Source: a virus
Reading direction: 5' to 3' (one strand)
IMG/VR virus record: IMGVR_UViG_3300042731_003674
Span: 1 to 25,426 of that record
DNA: 25,426 nt
Shown: piece by piece, positions 11,185-18,511 of the stretch
Layout of the letters: the number at the start of each line of letters is the position of its first letter
How positions within the stretch are numbered: the stretch's first letter is position 1
The notes under the pieces: generated by a model
Told to the model about the DNA's origin: nothing
The model's database searches: none
What the model saw: only the letters and a program-made list of their open reading frames with translations
Translations under genes and position numbers: made by a program

Positions 11185-11735
11185 ATCGATATACTCAAAA
11201 TCCCTTCGCGATTCCAGCAAAGCGTTACGTCATCTTTGGGATTAACTTGTTTTCCCCAATGCACTCGAAGCAGGGGGAGGGGATCGTCAGATCCAAACAT
11301 CACGAAATTGCCCAATAGGCGATCGGTGCGCAGGCAGAAATCAGCCTCGGTCCAGGTAATCTGCGCGTGTCGTGGCACAAAGTGGCTGATATTTTCGAAG
11401 GAGTGATACTTGCCGGTTACAGGGAACATGCGGCCCACCGGCTGAAGGGACCGGAGCGGCGTGTTCAATTTTGCTGTCTTGCGCGTCGGCACAATGAAGA
11501 GTTTCATCCGCTCCAATTCCGTAAAGCGGAGAGGGTCACCGAGTAGCTGAATCTCTCCCGGCTCCCCGCCGAAACGGCCAGTCCACGATATCCAAGGCTC
11601 AGAGTCAAGTTCGTCGTCGAACTCTGGCGGTTGGATTTTGTCGTATTCATCAAGGATTCCAGCCGCCTCGGCGGCTGTAACGCCAGCCGCAGCGAAGATC
11701 CCAGCGGTAGCTTGCAAGAATTGCCTTCTATCCAT
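11181..11735 (-). CDS. exported protein with twin-arginine (Tat) signal peptide
   Basis: The 184-residue protein begins MDRRQFLQATAGIFAAAGVT. This has the R-R-x-F-L twin-arginine motif at residues 3-7, a moderately hydrophobic h-region and a probable cleavage site near AEA (about residue 24). Tat signals export folded, often cofactor-bearing proteins across the inner membrane. The mature part is acidic and then strand-rich (WISWTGRFGGEPGEIQLLGD; 'HFVPRHAQITWTEADF'), with only two Cys and no motif I recognise. The gene lies between membrane-anchored and coiled-coil genes. Export is well supported by sequence; the function is unknown. Confidence 0.8.
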   Translation of the reverse strand: MDRRQFLQATAGIFAAAGVTAAEAAGILDEYDKIQPPEFDDELDSEPWISWTGRFGGEPGEIQLLGDPLRFTELERMKLFIVPTRKTAKLNTPLRSLQPVGRMFPVTGKYHSFENISHFVPRHAQITWTEADFCLRTDRLLGNFVMFGSDDPLPLLRVHWGKQVNPKDDVTLCWNREGILSISI

Positions 11736-11738
11736 GCT

Positions 11739-12113
11739 TCACGCCAATCCCGCGCCGCAACCCCGGCACGTGTGGGGTGGTATATCCCAATATCCACGAT
11801 CGCAATACGGGCAGTGGAAGATGGGCTTCTTGGGGCGCTCAGGTTCTTTCTTCGCCTGCTGCTGCATTTCAAGTTGTCGAGCCATAATCTCCAACTGCGC
11901 TCGCTGCTGCTCCATCATGTTTTGGGCTTCTGCCGCCGAACGAAACGGCTGGACATAGTTCACGCTGGAGCAGGAACACGCCGCCGATCCCATCGCCGTG
12001 CTCATTGAGATCCAATCGTCAGGCGATGCACGCATGCCATAGATCGCTGTAGGACTTGGCTCGGCCAGCGTCGCGCCAGCCACTCCTCCAAGTAAAAAGT
12101 GCCAAAAGCTCAT
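11739..12113 (-). CDS. membrane-anchored coiled-coil protein with zinc ribbon
   Basis: The 124-residue protein has three parts. The N-terminus is hydrophobic (MSFWHFLLGGVAGATLAE), a short anchor or signal; the centre is a Gln/Glu/Met-rich coiled coil (AEAQNMMEQQRAQLEIMARQ); the C-terminus is a zinc ribbon (CPYC...CRGC). ATG 12113 overlaps the previous stop and follows AGGGGGTGGGT. A ribbon facing the cytoplasm could dock a partner at the membrane; that is inference. Confidence 0.8.
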   Translation of the reverse strand: MSFWHFLLGGVAGATLAEPSPTAIYGMRASPDDWISMSTAMGSAACSCSSVNYVQPFRSAAEAQNMMEQQRAQLEIMARQLEMQQQAKKEPERPKKPIFHCPYCDRGYWDIPPHTCRGCGAGLA

Positions 12114-12895
12114 ACCCACCCCCTCGTCGTCGTGATGGCATTACAGAGCCAGTCCTCGATCTTCCCCTCGTCCACCTCGTTAGGCAGGGGGCTGTTGACG
12201 TACGCAAATCTAGCCGCGCCGAAGAGCCGGTCTGCTTCCTTTTTCACCTGATCGAGCGTCCACTTGCCGTCCTTGATATCAAGGAGCTTTGCAGCGTTCT
12301 TGCGCTGGACGTAGAGCTTCCCCTCCGTGAGAAACTCGATACCCATCTCCAGCAGCCGAATGAGATGGCTGGCGTTCTTGGTGTCGTAACCGTAGGCTTC
12401 GACCAACCGCTTGCGCTTTTCGCCCATGTAGCCTTCGAAGTTCATGTTTTCCATGCGATGGAGCTGCGAGTAGGCGTAGCCAGTGTGCGAGTGATACGCC
12501 TTCCTGGACGAAAACCAGTCACGAATGCGGATCATCTCCCGGCCCAGGGCGCTTTTGTAAACGTAATGCTTGTTTTCCAGCCATAGCATACACATCACAT
12601 TTGGGTTGGCTTTCATCAGCAGGTTTACGAATTTCCGCAATTCGTAATGCACCATGTCGTAATCGTCAAACTTAATATCCCTGGCATCCTTGCCGCGCCC
12701 GAAGCCCACGTAGAACTGTTCGGGCGCGACGTAGATAGCCATCAGGTCTTTATCATCCACGGAGCTGGGGTGATCGCTGGGGCGGTAAGTGCCATGGGCG
12801 ATACTCCCCCGATATCCAACGAGAATTAGATCCTTCTCTTCGGATGGGAGGAGGGCCGCAGTCTCCTCTTCGCTCAGCCCCTTAAACTTAATCAT
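12110..12895 (-). CDS. RlaP-type nucleotidyltransferase (COG3541-like)
   Basis: This 261-residue protein shows the nucleotidyltransferase signature. G30-S31 occurs in 'LVGYRGSIAHGTYRPSD', followed by D47-D48-x-D50 in 'SSVDDKDLMAIYV', the metal-binding acids. The next block, 'HYELRKFVNLLMKANPNV', is typical of the RlaP/YcgL family (PF10127) of predicted nucleotidyltransferases that occur in bacteria and phages. Substrates are not established for the phage members, so the product could modify RNA, protein or a small molecule. ATG 12895 follows GGGGGGTCG; a longer frame to 12988 runs into the upstream gene. Confidence 0.88.
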   Translation of the reverse strand: MIKFKGLSEEETAALLPSEEKDLILVGYRGSIAHGTYRPSDHPSSVDDKDLMAIYVAPEQFYVGFGRGKDARDIKFDDYDMVHYELRKFVNLLMKANPNVMCMLWLENKHYVYKSALGREMIRIRDWFSSRKAYHSHTGYAYSQLHRMENMNFEGYMGEKRKRLVEAYGYDTKNASHLIRLLEMGIEFLTEGKLYVQRKNAAKLLDIKDGKWTLDQVKKEADRLFGAARFAYVNSPLPNEVDEGKIEDWLCNAITTTRGWV

Positions 12896-13101
12896 CGACC
12901 CCCCAGCTTGCTGAATGCCCAGACCAGCCCCACCAGAAACCAGACGACGAGGAAAAAAATCAGCGCAAATGTGAAATGGCGATTCCAAATCGCAACAGTA
13001 TCTACAATGTATTGCCCGAGCACGGTGACGCCGATAAGCAGTGGAACCAGCAGCCCACCAGCACAGAGGACATTAAGCCACTTACGTTGATTACTCGTCA
13101 T
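12892..13101 (-). CDS. two-helix membrane protein
   Basis: Sixty-nine residues with two hydrophobic helices, roughly 'LCAGGLLVPLLIGVTVLGQY' and 'FTFALIFFLVVWFLVGLVWA', joined by a short loop with charged ends. Size and topology are holin-like, but no endolysin lies next to it, so a superinfection or envelope role is equally possible. The start at 13101 follows GGAGAACGGCG within the previous gene's acidic last codons. Confidence 0.75.
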   Translation of the reverse strand: MTSNQRKWLNVLCAGGLLVPLLIGVTVLGQYIVDTVAIWNRHFTFALIFFLVVWFLVGLVWAFSKLGGR

Positions 13102-13309
13102 CGCCGTTCTCCACCCAATCTTCACGGACGTAATCTACAGCGCCGGGCTGGATCTCAAACCGACGCATGGTAACGCCCTCTCCATTTAAGACATCAACAA
13201 AGTAGCTCTCCGACACTGTATTGAAATAAATCACGGTATCGCTATCGCCGTCCGTGTTGAAGAACGCGCCGCCGATTGTCCGAACGCCAGTGATGACAAA
13301 CTCTCCCAT
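13091..13309 (-). CDS. small strand-rich hypothetical protein, 72 aa
   Basis: The protein (MGEFVITGVRTIGGAFFNTD...) has several predicted strands and an acidic C-terminus (REDWVENGDDE) that overlaps the next gene's start region. ATG 13309 follows GAGGGGCGGTGA; the long frame to 13405 is less protein-like. Not recognised. Confidence 0.7.
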   Translation of the reverse strand: MGEFVITGVRTIGGAFFNTDGDSDTVIYFNTVSESYFVDVLNGEGVTMRRFEIQPGAVDYVREDWVENGDDE

Positions 13310-13344
13310 ATTCACCGCCCCTCGGGTCTGGAGAAGGGTCACAG

Positions 13345-13608
13345 CTAAGTCCTTCCTCCCGTAATGTCCGGCACTCCCTTCGGTTCCAGCTTCGCTGCTT
13401 TCCACACGTTATTGAACATGGGAGTAACAACGGCTCCGAATCCAGCGAACAGAACCTTGTGAAGCTGCGTGACTGCCGCCAATAGATCCGGGTCCACATG
13501 GGGCGGCTTGGGTGGCTCAATCACGACGCAGCCGAAGAATCGATAATAGGCGTAGACGAGCGAAGCGCCCACCGCCAGGCCAATGACGAGATACCAGAAT
13601 CCACTCAT
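13345..13608 (-). CDS. single-pass membrane protein, 87 aa
   Basis: An N-terminal transmembrane helix (FWYLVIGLAVGASLVYAYYR, residues 4-23) is followed by a Pro-rich linker (IEPPKPPHVDPDLL) and an amphipathic C-terminal part with a second hydrophobic patch (KVLFAGFGAVVTPMF). ATG 13608 follows GGGAGAATAAC. Likely inner-membrane; the role is unknown. With the genes at 11181, 11739 and 12892 it forms an envelope-directed group around the nucleotidyltransferase. Confidence 0.75.
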   Translation of the reverse strand: MSGFWYLVIGLAVGASLVYAYYRFFGCVVIEPPKPPHVDPDLLAAVTQLHKVLFAGFGAVVTPMFNNVWKAAKLEPKGVPDITGGRT

Positions 13609-13609
13609 G

Positions 13610-14719
13610 TTATTCTCCCATCTGATGCCGATATGGATCGGTCGCCTCTTTCCAATCTGTATATGCTTTTTCGTCGAGCATGCCGCGCCTGTCGATCTCA
13701 TCCCAAGTCAAGACAGCTTGCAAATCAATATGCTCCTCCTTCCACGGATCTCGGTCGTGATACGTGACGTACGGACGCACCAGCGGAATCCCTCCCGTGT
13801 ACTCCAAATAGGTGGGGTCTCCGACGAAAAATGCAAACTCAATCCAATTCCGATGAACGTTATCGATAACATGCTGGGGCATGGTTGGCTGGGTTGGTGC
13901 CTCTCGCACGATCGTATTAGCGATGTTCTCCTCAACTTCGAGTTGTTCTGGGGTTGGGGGTTCCCAGAGATGGCTGGGACCAATCGCCAGCTCGTACTCA
14001 GTGCAAGCTCTCTTATAGATAACCGGCGTCTCTTCTCCAAGGCGATCCGTTTCATCTACGACGCGCCGCACCGTCTTGTAGCACTGCATGCCTGCCTCAA
14101 AGGACGTATTATAAAAATAGCCCCCATAGGCACCAAAAACGGTCGGACGTCGCTCAATTCCGCATTTGCAAGCATACTGCTCCAGGTCGGGGTGATTCTT
14201 TTGGATGTCCAGGAGCGCAAAAAGGCCAGCCAAGGATTTCGGGCGCACGACGACCTTCCAGCAATGGTGACAGAAGCTCGGAACAAAGGGGCGCGATGTT
14301 TGCTTTGCCACAACGTTGAAGAGAATGTGATGAGACATAAAACAGTCTGCGCGTTTCAGGTGACGAACGTAATGCCATGGTGCATAAGCTGGAATAGAAT
14401 ACTCCGGGTCGGCCTTACCGTCACCAAAGCGGAGCTTCCAGCCGGACGCGGTGATGACTGGCTTCAGCATCGTCAACGTATCGCGCCGCTTGAGTTGTCC
14501 GTAATAAGAGTTTTTTGCACGTTCGCGGACCTCATCCTTCAGCGCCGCCAACTTCTCACGGGGATCGGTGGGTGCTACTTCGCCAGCAACCTTAGCGAGC
14601 GCTTTTTTGGCGGCGACCCTTCTCTTGTTCTCGGGCAACGGCGTCCAATGTTTCCTGCAAAGCCCTCGCGAGTAGACGGAACGTGTGCAATTTTTTCTCA
14701 TGCATTCATTCTTCGCCAT
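13610..14719 (-). CDS. large hypothetical protein with several Cys/His pairs
   Basis: This 369-residue protein is the longest in the minus arm. Its N-terminus (MRKNCTRSVYSRGLCRKHW) matches the 'C....V.SRGLCxxHW' zinc-knuckle motif seen at the start of many phage DNA-binding or endonuclease proteins. CHHC and CKCG follow in the middle, about 30 residues apart. The C-terminal third is acidic and helical with 'YVTYHDRDPWKEEHIDLQAV'. No nuclease active site was identified. AGGAGGTAA precedes two adjacent ATGs (14722, 14719). It may bind nucleic acid. Confidence 0.8.
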   Translation of the reverse strand: MAKNECMRKNCTRSVYSRGLCRKHWTPLPENKRRVAAKKALAKVAGEVAPTDPREKLAALKDEVRERAKNSYYGQLKRRDTLTMLKPVITASGWKLRFGDGKADPEYSIPAYAPWHYVRHLKRADCFMSHHILFNVVAKQTSRPFVPSFCHHCWKVVVRPKSLAGLFALLDIQKNHPDLEQYACKCGIERRPTVFGAYGGYFYNTSFEAGMQCYKTVRRVVDETDRLGEETPVIYKRACTEYELAIGPSHLWEPPTPEQLEVEENIANTIVREAPTQPTMPQHVIDNVHRNWIEFAFFVGDPTYLEYTGGIPLVRPYVTYHDRDPWKEEHIDLQAVLTWDEIDRRGMLDEKAYTDWKEATDPYRHQMGE

Positions 14720-15006
14720 CATTTACCTCCTGGTAGCTCCTGTATTCCAAGATGAGTGTTCAGCTCTCTTGCGGTTTTGAGAAAGGTGCCCCTCATGTGT
14801 GGCTCCATATTCTTATGCGCCATGCTCCAGCGGTCAATCTTACTAAGTAGCTCAGCAAGTTTAATGTACGTCTGGTAGAGGTGGGGATAGCAGTAGTAGT
14901 CGTTTTTGAGATAGCTGCAGCTCTCCGCGAGCGGGCAGTCCCGATCGCAAATCCCGATGCCGTTTCCCAACAGCCGGGGTTTGACCGGCGCGTTGCGCAG
15001 ATCCAT
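14719..15006 (-). CDS. promoter-proximal Cys-cluster protein, 95 aa
   Basis: The first gene of the minus arm encodes MDLRNAPVKPRLLGNGIGIC, continuing 'DRDCPLAESCSYLKNDYYCY', so four Cys lie within about 20 residues and could hold zinc or an iron-sulfur cluster. A helical C-terminus follows (YIKLAELLSKIDRW). ATG 15006 follows AAGGAGGAGCACCGG. The longer frame to 15129 would cross the promoter and is rejected. Position suggests early expression. Confidence 0.8.
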   Translation of the reverse strand: MDLRNAPVKPRLLGNGIGICDRDCPLAESCSYLKNDYYCYPHLYQTYIKLAELLSKIDRWSMAHKNMEPHMRGTFLKTARELNTHLGIQELPGGK

Positions 15007-15052
15007 CCGGTGCTCCTCCTTTTCGGCTGGTCGCCGCCTGGGCCATGCGGGT

Positions 15053-15081
15053 ATTTTACACTCCGCCAGTTGGGTTGTCAA
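15053..15081 (-). promoter_or_regulatory. near-consensus sigma-70 promoter of the minus arm
   Basis: On the minus strand TTGACA (15081-15076) is followed by a 17-base spacer and TAAAAT (15058-15053): six of six and five of six matches to consensus. The expected start is near 15046, 40 bases before ATG 15006. Its -35 box lies inside the palindrome at 15076-15089. Confidence 0.85.
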
Positions 15082-15089
15082 ATTTGACA
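15076..15089. promoter_or_regulatory. 14-bp perfect palindrome TGTCAAATTTGACA (operator candidate)
   Basis: The palindrome covers the -35 of the minus-arm promoter and a TTGACA (15084-15089) facing the other way; a further TTGACA follows at 15091-15096. A dimeric regulator bound here would control both directions. The helix-turn-helix gene at 15147 is the obvious candidate binder, by proximity only. Confidence 0.7.
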
Positions 15090-15090
15090 C

Positions 15091-15119
15091 TTGACAGTGC
15101 CGGATCAGCGTGTTACGGT
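15091..15119 (+). promoter_or_regulatory. divergent plus-strand promoter (extended -10)
   Basis: TTGACA (15091-15096), a 17-base spacer and TACGGT (15114-15119) are preceded by TG in the extended -10 position (TGTTACGGT). The start would be near 15126, about 20 bases before the GTG of the regulator gene. The -10 is weak apart from the extension. Confidence 0.6.
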
Positions 15120-15146
15120 CGGCGAACAACCCGGAGAGGGGGTGGC

Positions 15147-15371
15147 GTGACCTTCGAAAAGCGCTTCACCGACCAGGAGCTGATGCGGGCCGTGTCGGAG
15201 ATGAAACCGTGTGCCGCCAAGGAGCTGGCAAACAAGTTCGGTGTCAGCAAACAGGCCATCTTCTGGCGCTTAGAACGCCTGGAGAGGCGAGGCAGGGTGC
15301 GCCGGGTGAGGGCACCGAAGCACTCCAAGAATCCAGATCTGTGGTTTTGCTATTTAGAGGGTGACGAATGA
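15147..15371 (+). CDS. small helix-turn-helix regulator
   Basis: Starting at GTG 15147 after GGAGAGGGGGT, the protein has 74 residues: MTFEKRFTDQELMRAVSEMK, then 'CAAKELANKFGVSKQAIFWR' and 'LERLERRGRVRRVRA'. The middle is a clear helix-turn-helix (about residues 22-45) with a winged-helix-like continuation; the end carries a strand (LWFCYLEGDE). An in-frame start at 15045 would put the promoters inside the gene and is rejected. It lies directly downstream of the divergent promoters and palindrome, so it probably regulates its own expression and the minus arm. Confidence 0.85.
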   Translation: MTFEKRFTDQELMRAVSEMKPCAAKELANKFGVSKQAIFWRLERLERRGRVRRVRAPKHSKNPDLWFCYLEGDE

Positions 15372-15389
15372 CCCAGGAAGACCTACAAT
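15361..15389 (+). promoter_or_regulatory. possible promoter before the replication genes
   Basis: GTGACG (15361-15366), 17 bases and TACAAT (15384-15389) overlap the end of the regulator gene. The -10 is good and the -35 matches four of six. Transcripts would have a leader of about 210 bases. That leader (15390-15609) holds an 11-bp inverted repeat (GAATCGATTGG 15432-15442, CCAATCGATTC 15573-15583) and no convincing gene. Confidence 0.4.
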
Positions 15390-15609
15390 AGAGTCATGTG
15401 CGTCCTTGCTCACGCCCCGCCAAGTAACTCAGAATCGATTGGTGGTTCGGCCATTCTCGGAGTTAGTTCATCCGAGACAAGCGCGGCAACACTGTGGCGT
15501 GCCTACCTGAACCCCTCAGCATCACGCCAACCACAACCCTTCACAGGCTTCACTTCCTTCCTTTCCCAGCCGCCAATCGATTCATTTAACCAACCAAAGG
15601 GAGATCTCC

Positions 15610-16059
15610 ATGTCCTCCACCGCCACCCAGCCACAGCTTTTCGAGGATCAATTCGACAGCCCAACAACCTTGGGCGACGGCATCAAGAAACGAGACAAGG
15701 AAGCGGTGCGTCACCTCGCCAAGATGTATGGATTCGACGAGTGGTACACAATTTATCCTAATAAGAAACAAAGACATGACGCCGAACTGGCTTTCGTCTT
15801 TAATCTTCCTCACAGCGATCGCAAGCAAATCATAGACTTAACTCAAGATTATTTACAACGCAGGGAGCGAGCAATACGCGCTAGATACTGGGTTCCATGT
15901 CTACCATATCCAGCCACGTACTTGAATAATAGCCGCTGGGAAGACAAATTCGAGACCGACGATCTTCCACCTGAACTGATTTTGAACAGTGAGGCGAGTG
16001 ACTTGGTCAGGAGATTCCGCCACCGCTACGGCGATGATTTTCTGACCGATGAACACTGA
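15610..16059 (+). CDS. replication initiator / helicase-loader-like protein
   Basis: The 149-residue protein has 'EWYTIYPNKKQRHDAELAFV' and later 'RYWVPCLPYPATYLNNSRWE'. The pairing of 'W..YP.K....A...' with '(Y)IPhPatyLN..rWED' is characteristic of the C-terminal region of phage replisome organisers and helicase loaders. It lacks a clear N-terminal winged helix, so it is shorter than lambda O-type proteins. GGGAGATCTCC precedes ATG 15610. It lies directly before a DnaB helicase with an 11-base overlap, as a loader should. Confidence 0.75.
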   Translation: MSSTATQPQLFEDQFDSPTTLGDGIKKRDKEAVRHLAKMYGFDEWYTIYPNKKQRHDAELAFVFNLPHSDRKQIIDLTQDYLQRRERAIRARYWVPCLPYPATYLNNSRWEDKFETDDLPPELILNSEASDLVRRFRHRYGDDFLTDEH

Positions 16060-17365
16060 TCCCCAAAGCCACATCAGCGAAGAGGCAGAAGAGGCTGTCC
16101 TGGGCGCGTGCCTGCTCGACCAGGACGCCGCCTTGGAAGCTGTGAGTAGGCTGGAGGAGAGTGACTTCTCCGGTGGCAGGATGACCATTTTTCAGGCAGT
16201 CCAGACCTTGGTGGCCGATGGCCTGCCGGTGGACCAGCTCACGATTTCGAACCACTTAAAAGCGAACAAAACCCTCACTGCCATTGGGGGTGCGAGCTAT
16301 CTCGCCGCGCTCACCGATCGATTGCCGGATGTTGCCAACATTGGCTATTATTGCGCAATCATAATCGAGCACACCAAGGTCCGCGAAATTAAGCGAATCG
16401 GTCAGTACATCCTCAACAATGAGCTGGAGTCCCGCGAGCTGCTCGAAGAGACGCTCAACAGGCTGTACAACGTCCGCGAGGGCGGAGAGGATAGGGAGCC
16501 GAAGCAGATCAAGAAGGTGGCGGCGGAGGTGGTGGCCGACTCGCTCATGCTGGCCCAGGGCCATCTCGACGAGGTGGGGCTGCGCACCATCCCGGCGCTC
16601 GACGAGGTTATAACGGTCGGCCCCGGAAAGAACATCGTCTTAGCCGGGGGACCGAGCACCGGGAAGACGTCGCTCGCCCTGCAGATCGCCGACGTCGTGG
16701 CCGAGCGGGGCAAGAGCGTCCTGGTGTTTTCGCTGGAGATGATGGCCGACCAGTTGGCGACCAGGCTGTTGGCCCGTCGCACCGCCGCCCACTTCGACGC
16801 CATCTCCAAGGGCCGGGTCGAACCGTACTTCCAAAAGAGGCTGGAGGATGAGCTGCTCCAGATCGATAACATGCCGCTCTGGATCTGCGATGATCCCGAC
16901 CTGACGTCCACAGATATCCGTGCGCTGGCCAGGAAGCACCAATTGAGGCACGGTCTCGATTTGGTCATAGTGGACTATCTGCAGCTCGTGACCCCGCCCC
17001 CTGGGCTGAGGGGTCGGAGCCGCGAGAACGAGGTCTCAGCGTGCTCCAGGGGCCTTAAAAAGCTATCTATGGCCCTACCCGTGCCCTGCTTCACGCTGAG
17101 CCAGCTCAACCGGAAGGGCCAGGGCGAGGATCACCGACCCGCCCTGCACGAGCTACGCGAGAGTGGATCGATCGAGAACGATGCGGACATTGTAATCTTC
17201 ATCTATCGGCCCGACATTCAAAGCCCGGCAGCCCAGCTTTTGATAGCCAAAAATCGCAACGGTCCCGTGGGCGAGGTTGACATGATCTTCAGGGGGGCAC
17301 GATATTCTTTTGAGGAGCCGATTAGCCATGAGAGAGAAGCCCCTCCCAGATCCCTGGGCTACTGA
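16049..17365 (+). CDS. dnaB: replicative DNA helicase, DnaB family
   Basis: This 438-residue protein has the DnaB N-terminal helical domain (residues about 5-110: 'EEAEEAVLGACLLDQDAALE', 'YLAALTDRLPDVANIGYY') and the RecA-like C-terminal motor. Walker A is GGPSTGKT (200-207), with SLEM at 228-231, Walker B LVIVDYLQL (305-313) and 'LRESGSIENDADIVIFIYR' near 369-387. It should form the hexameric 5'-3' helicase at the phage replication fork. It is slightly shorter than E. coli DnaB. The start overlaps the upstream gene; no good Shine-Dalgarno is seen, so translation is probably coupled. Confidence 0.97.
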   Translation: MNTDPQSHISEEAEEAVLGACLLDQDAALEAVSRLEESDFSGGRMTIFQAVQTLVADGLPVDQLTISNHLKANKTLTAIGGASYLAALTDRLPDVANIGYYCAIIIEHTKVREIKRIGQYILNNELESRELLEETLNRLYNVREGGEDREPKQIKKVAAEVVADSLMLAQGHLDEVGLRTIPALDEVITVGPGKNIVLAGGPSTGKTSLALQIADVVAERGKSVLVFSLEMMADQLATRLLARRTAAHFDAISKGRVEPYFQKRLEDELLQIDNMPLWICDDPDLTSTDIRALARKHQLRHGLDLVIVDYLQLVTPPPGLRGRSRENEVSACSRGLKKLSMALPVPCFTLSQLNRKGQGEDHRPALHELRESGSIENDADIVIFIYRPDIQSPAAQLLIAKNRNGPVGEVDMIFRGARYSFEEPISHEREAPPRSLGY

Positions 17366-17741
17366 CGAGGGCCGTCAAATGATGGCCGATTACCTCGACG
17401 TATTGGCCACCAACCGAACCGCGCTTGATACCGTCATGGCCGCGTGGGATGGGGCGCTCCCCATGGTGCGGTATTATCGCGAAATCAACCGCTACACGGG
17501 GAGCAAAACTGATGGCTACAAGAGGCTGCAAGAAGTCGGCATCATCAGAAGGACCGGCAAGCGCGGAAATGTAATCAATCGCATAGGTTACAAGCTCGAA
17601 TTAATAGACGAGAACGTGAGGAACATCATCACAGAGACGGTGGCACTCCTCATGCGCAGAACGCGAGCGGACCTGGAAGCGTGCGAGGAATTTTTTGATA
17701 CCCTGGAAGAAATCTCCCGCGAAGATTTGACAGAATCGTAA
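17328..17741 (+). CDS. hypothetical protein after the helicase, 137 aa
   Basis: ATG 17328 (MREKPLPDPWATDEGRQMMA) follows GAGGAGCC within the last codons of the helicase gene, overlapping it by 38 bases. The middle reads 'YREINRYTGSKTDGYKRLQE' followed by 'VGIIRRTGKRGNVINRIGYK', which could form a winged or MerR-like DNA-binding fold, but I cannot assign it. The end is acidic and helical. Position suggests a replication or early-to-late regulatory role (inference). Confidence 0.8.
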   Translation: MREKPLPDPWATDEGRQMMADYLDVLATNRTALDTVMAAWDGALPMVRYYREINRYTGSKTDGYKRLQEVGIIRRTGKRGNVINRIGYKLELIDENVRNIITETVALLMRRTRADLEACEEFFDTLEEISREDLTES

Positions 17742-17755
17742 TCCAACCCTACTAT
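17727..17755 (+). promoter_or_regulatory. sigma-70 promoter of the head/packaging operon
   Basis: TTGACA (17727-17732), a 17-base spacer and TACTAT (17750-17755) overlap the end of the preceding gene. The start would be near 17762, 48 bases before the small terminase ATG. It begins the structural module, so it is the best candidate for a late promoter, although it looks like ordinary sigma-70. Confidence 0.7.
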
Positions 17756-17809
17756 TTGATTAGGTAAAACTATGATTACGATTCCTGTCTCTGCTCCACT
17801 GGAGATCAC

Positions 17810-18511
17810 ATGGCGAGGGTTAAAGGCGAAGCGAAAGATCTGCTTGAAGAGCTAGGTATCAGCCGAGACATTGATAACAAGACGCTCGAAGAGCTAATCC
17901 AGCTCCACCCGACAGTCCGCAATTTCGTAGAAGGACACCTCACTTTCGCCGAGGCGCTATTCATTGAAACCTACATTTGCAATGGATTTAACGGCCCAAG
18001 GGCCGCAAGAACCGCACAATTCAAGGCCCTGAATGCCAGGGGTGACACTCAGCTCGCAAACAACATCCTCCGCAAGCCCGTCGTCAAGAGAGTGCTCGCT
18101 GCCCGGATCGCCGAGCGGGCGATGGACGCGGACGAGATTCTCGCCAGGATTCGCGAGGTTGCCGAGGGCAGCCTGGAAGATTTCATCGACATCAAGGAAG
18201 TAAATGATCCTGGCGTGGAGGGCGACAGCATGACCGTTGCCGTGCCCGATCTCCACAAGGCCGCAGAGATGGCCAAGATGCATCTTCTCAAGGAGTTCAA
18301 GTACGACAAGGACGGCAACATCACCGTGAAGCTCCGGGACCAGGACAGAGCCCTGGAGCTGATGGCCAAGCATCTCGGCATGTTCGAGAAACACGACAAC
18401 CGCATCCCGGCAGAGTTCATGGCGGTCATGATGATGACCCCGGACGAGCGAGCGCAGGCCCTCAAGGATTACCGGGAGATGAAAAGCTGGGAAGATGAAG
18501 CGGCGGGCTGA
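17810..18511 (+). CDS. terS: terminase small subunit
   Basis: The 233-residue protein has the Terminase_2-type N-terminal DNA-binding region: 'LTFAEALFIETYICNGFNGP' then 'RAARTAQF', then 'NNILRKPVVKRVLAARIAER'. The central 'ADEILARIREVAEGSLEDFI' and the late 'LRDQDRALELMAKHLGMFEK' are also usual in TerS proteins. It recognises the packaging site and activates the large subunit. GGAG lies six bases before ATG 17810. It is followed, with a 17-base overlap, by the ATPase half of the large subunit. Confidence 0.93.
   Translation: MARVKGEAKDLLEELGISRDIDNKTLEELIQLHPTVRNFVEGHLTFAEALFIETYICNGFNGPRAARTAQFKALNARGDTQLANNILRKPVVKRVLAARIAERAMDADEILARIREVAEGSLEDFIDIKEVNDPGVEGDSMTVAVPDLHKAAEMAKMHLLKEFKYDKDGNITVKLRDQDRALELMAKHLGMFEKHDNRIPAEFMAVMMMTPDERAQALKDYREMKSWEDEAAG

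Noticed and set aside
12892-13101. Confident holin call
   Set aside because: Two hydrophobic helices fit, but no endolysin or spanin lies nearby, so it is listed only as a membrane protein.
13583-14755. 390-codon plus-strand frame
   Set aside because: It is antisense to the 13610-14719 gene, which has zinc motifs, operon continuity and AGGAGG; the plus frame has none of these.
15396-15761. 121-codon plus-strand frame upstream of the replication protein
   Set aside because: It overlaps the well-supported gene at 15610 out of frame, lacks a ribosome-binding site and is rich in Ser and Pro without motif.
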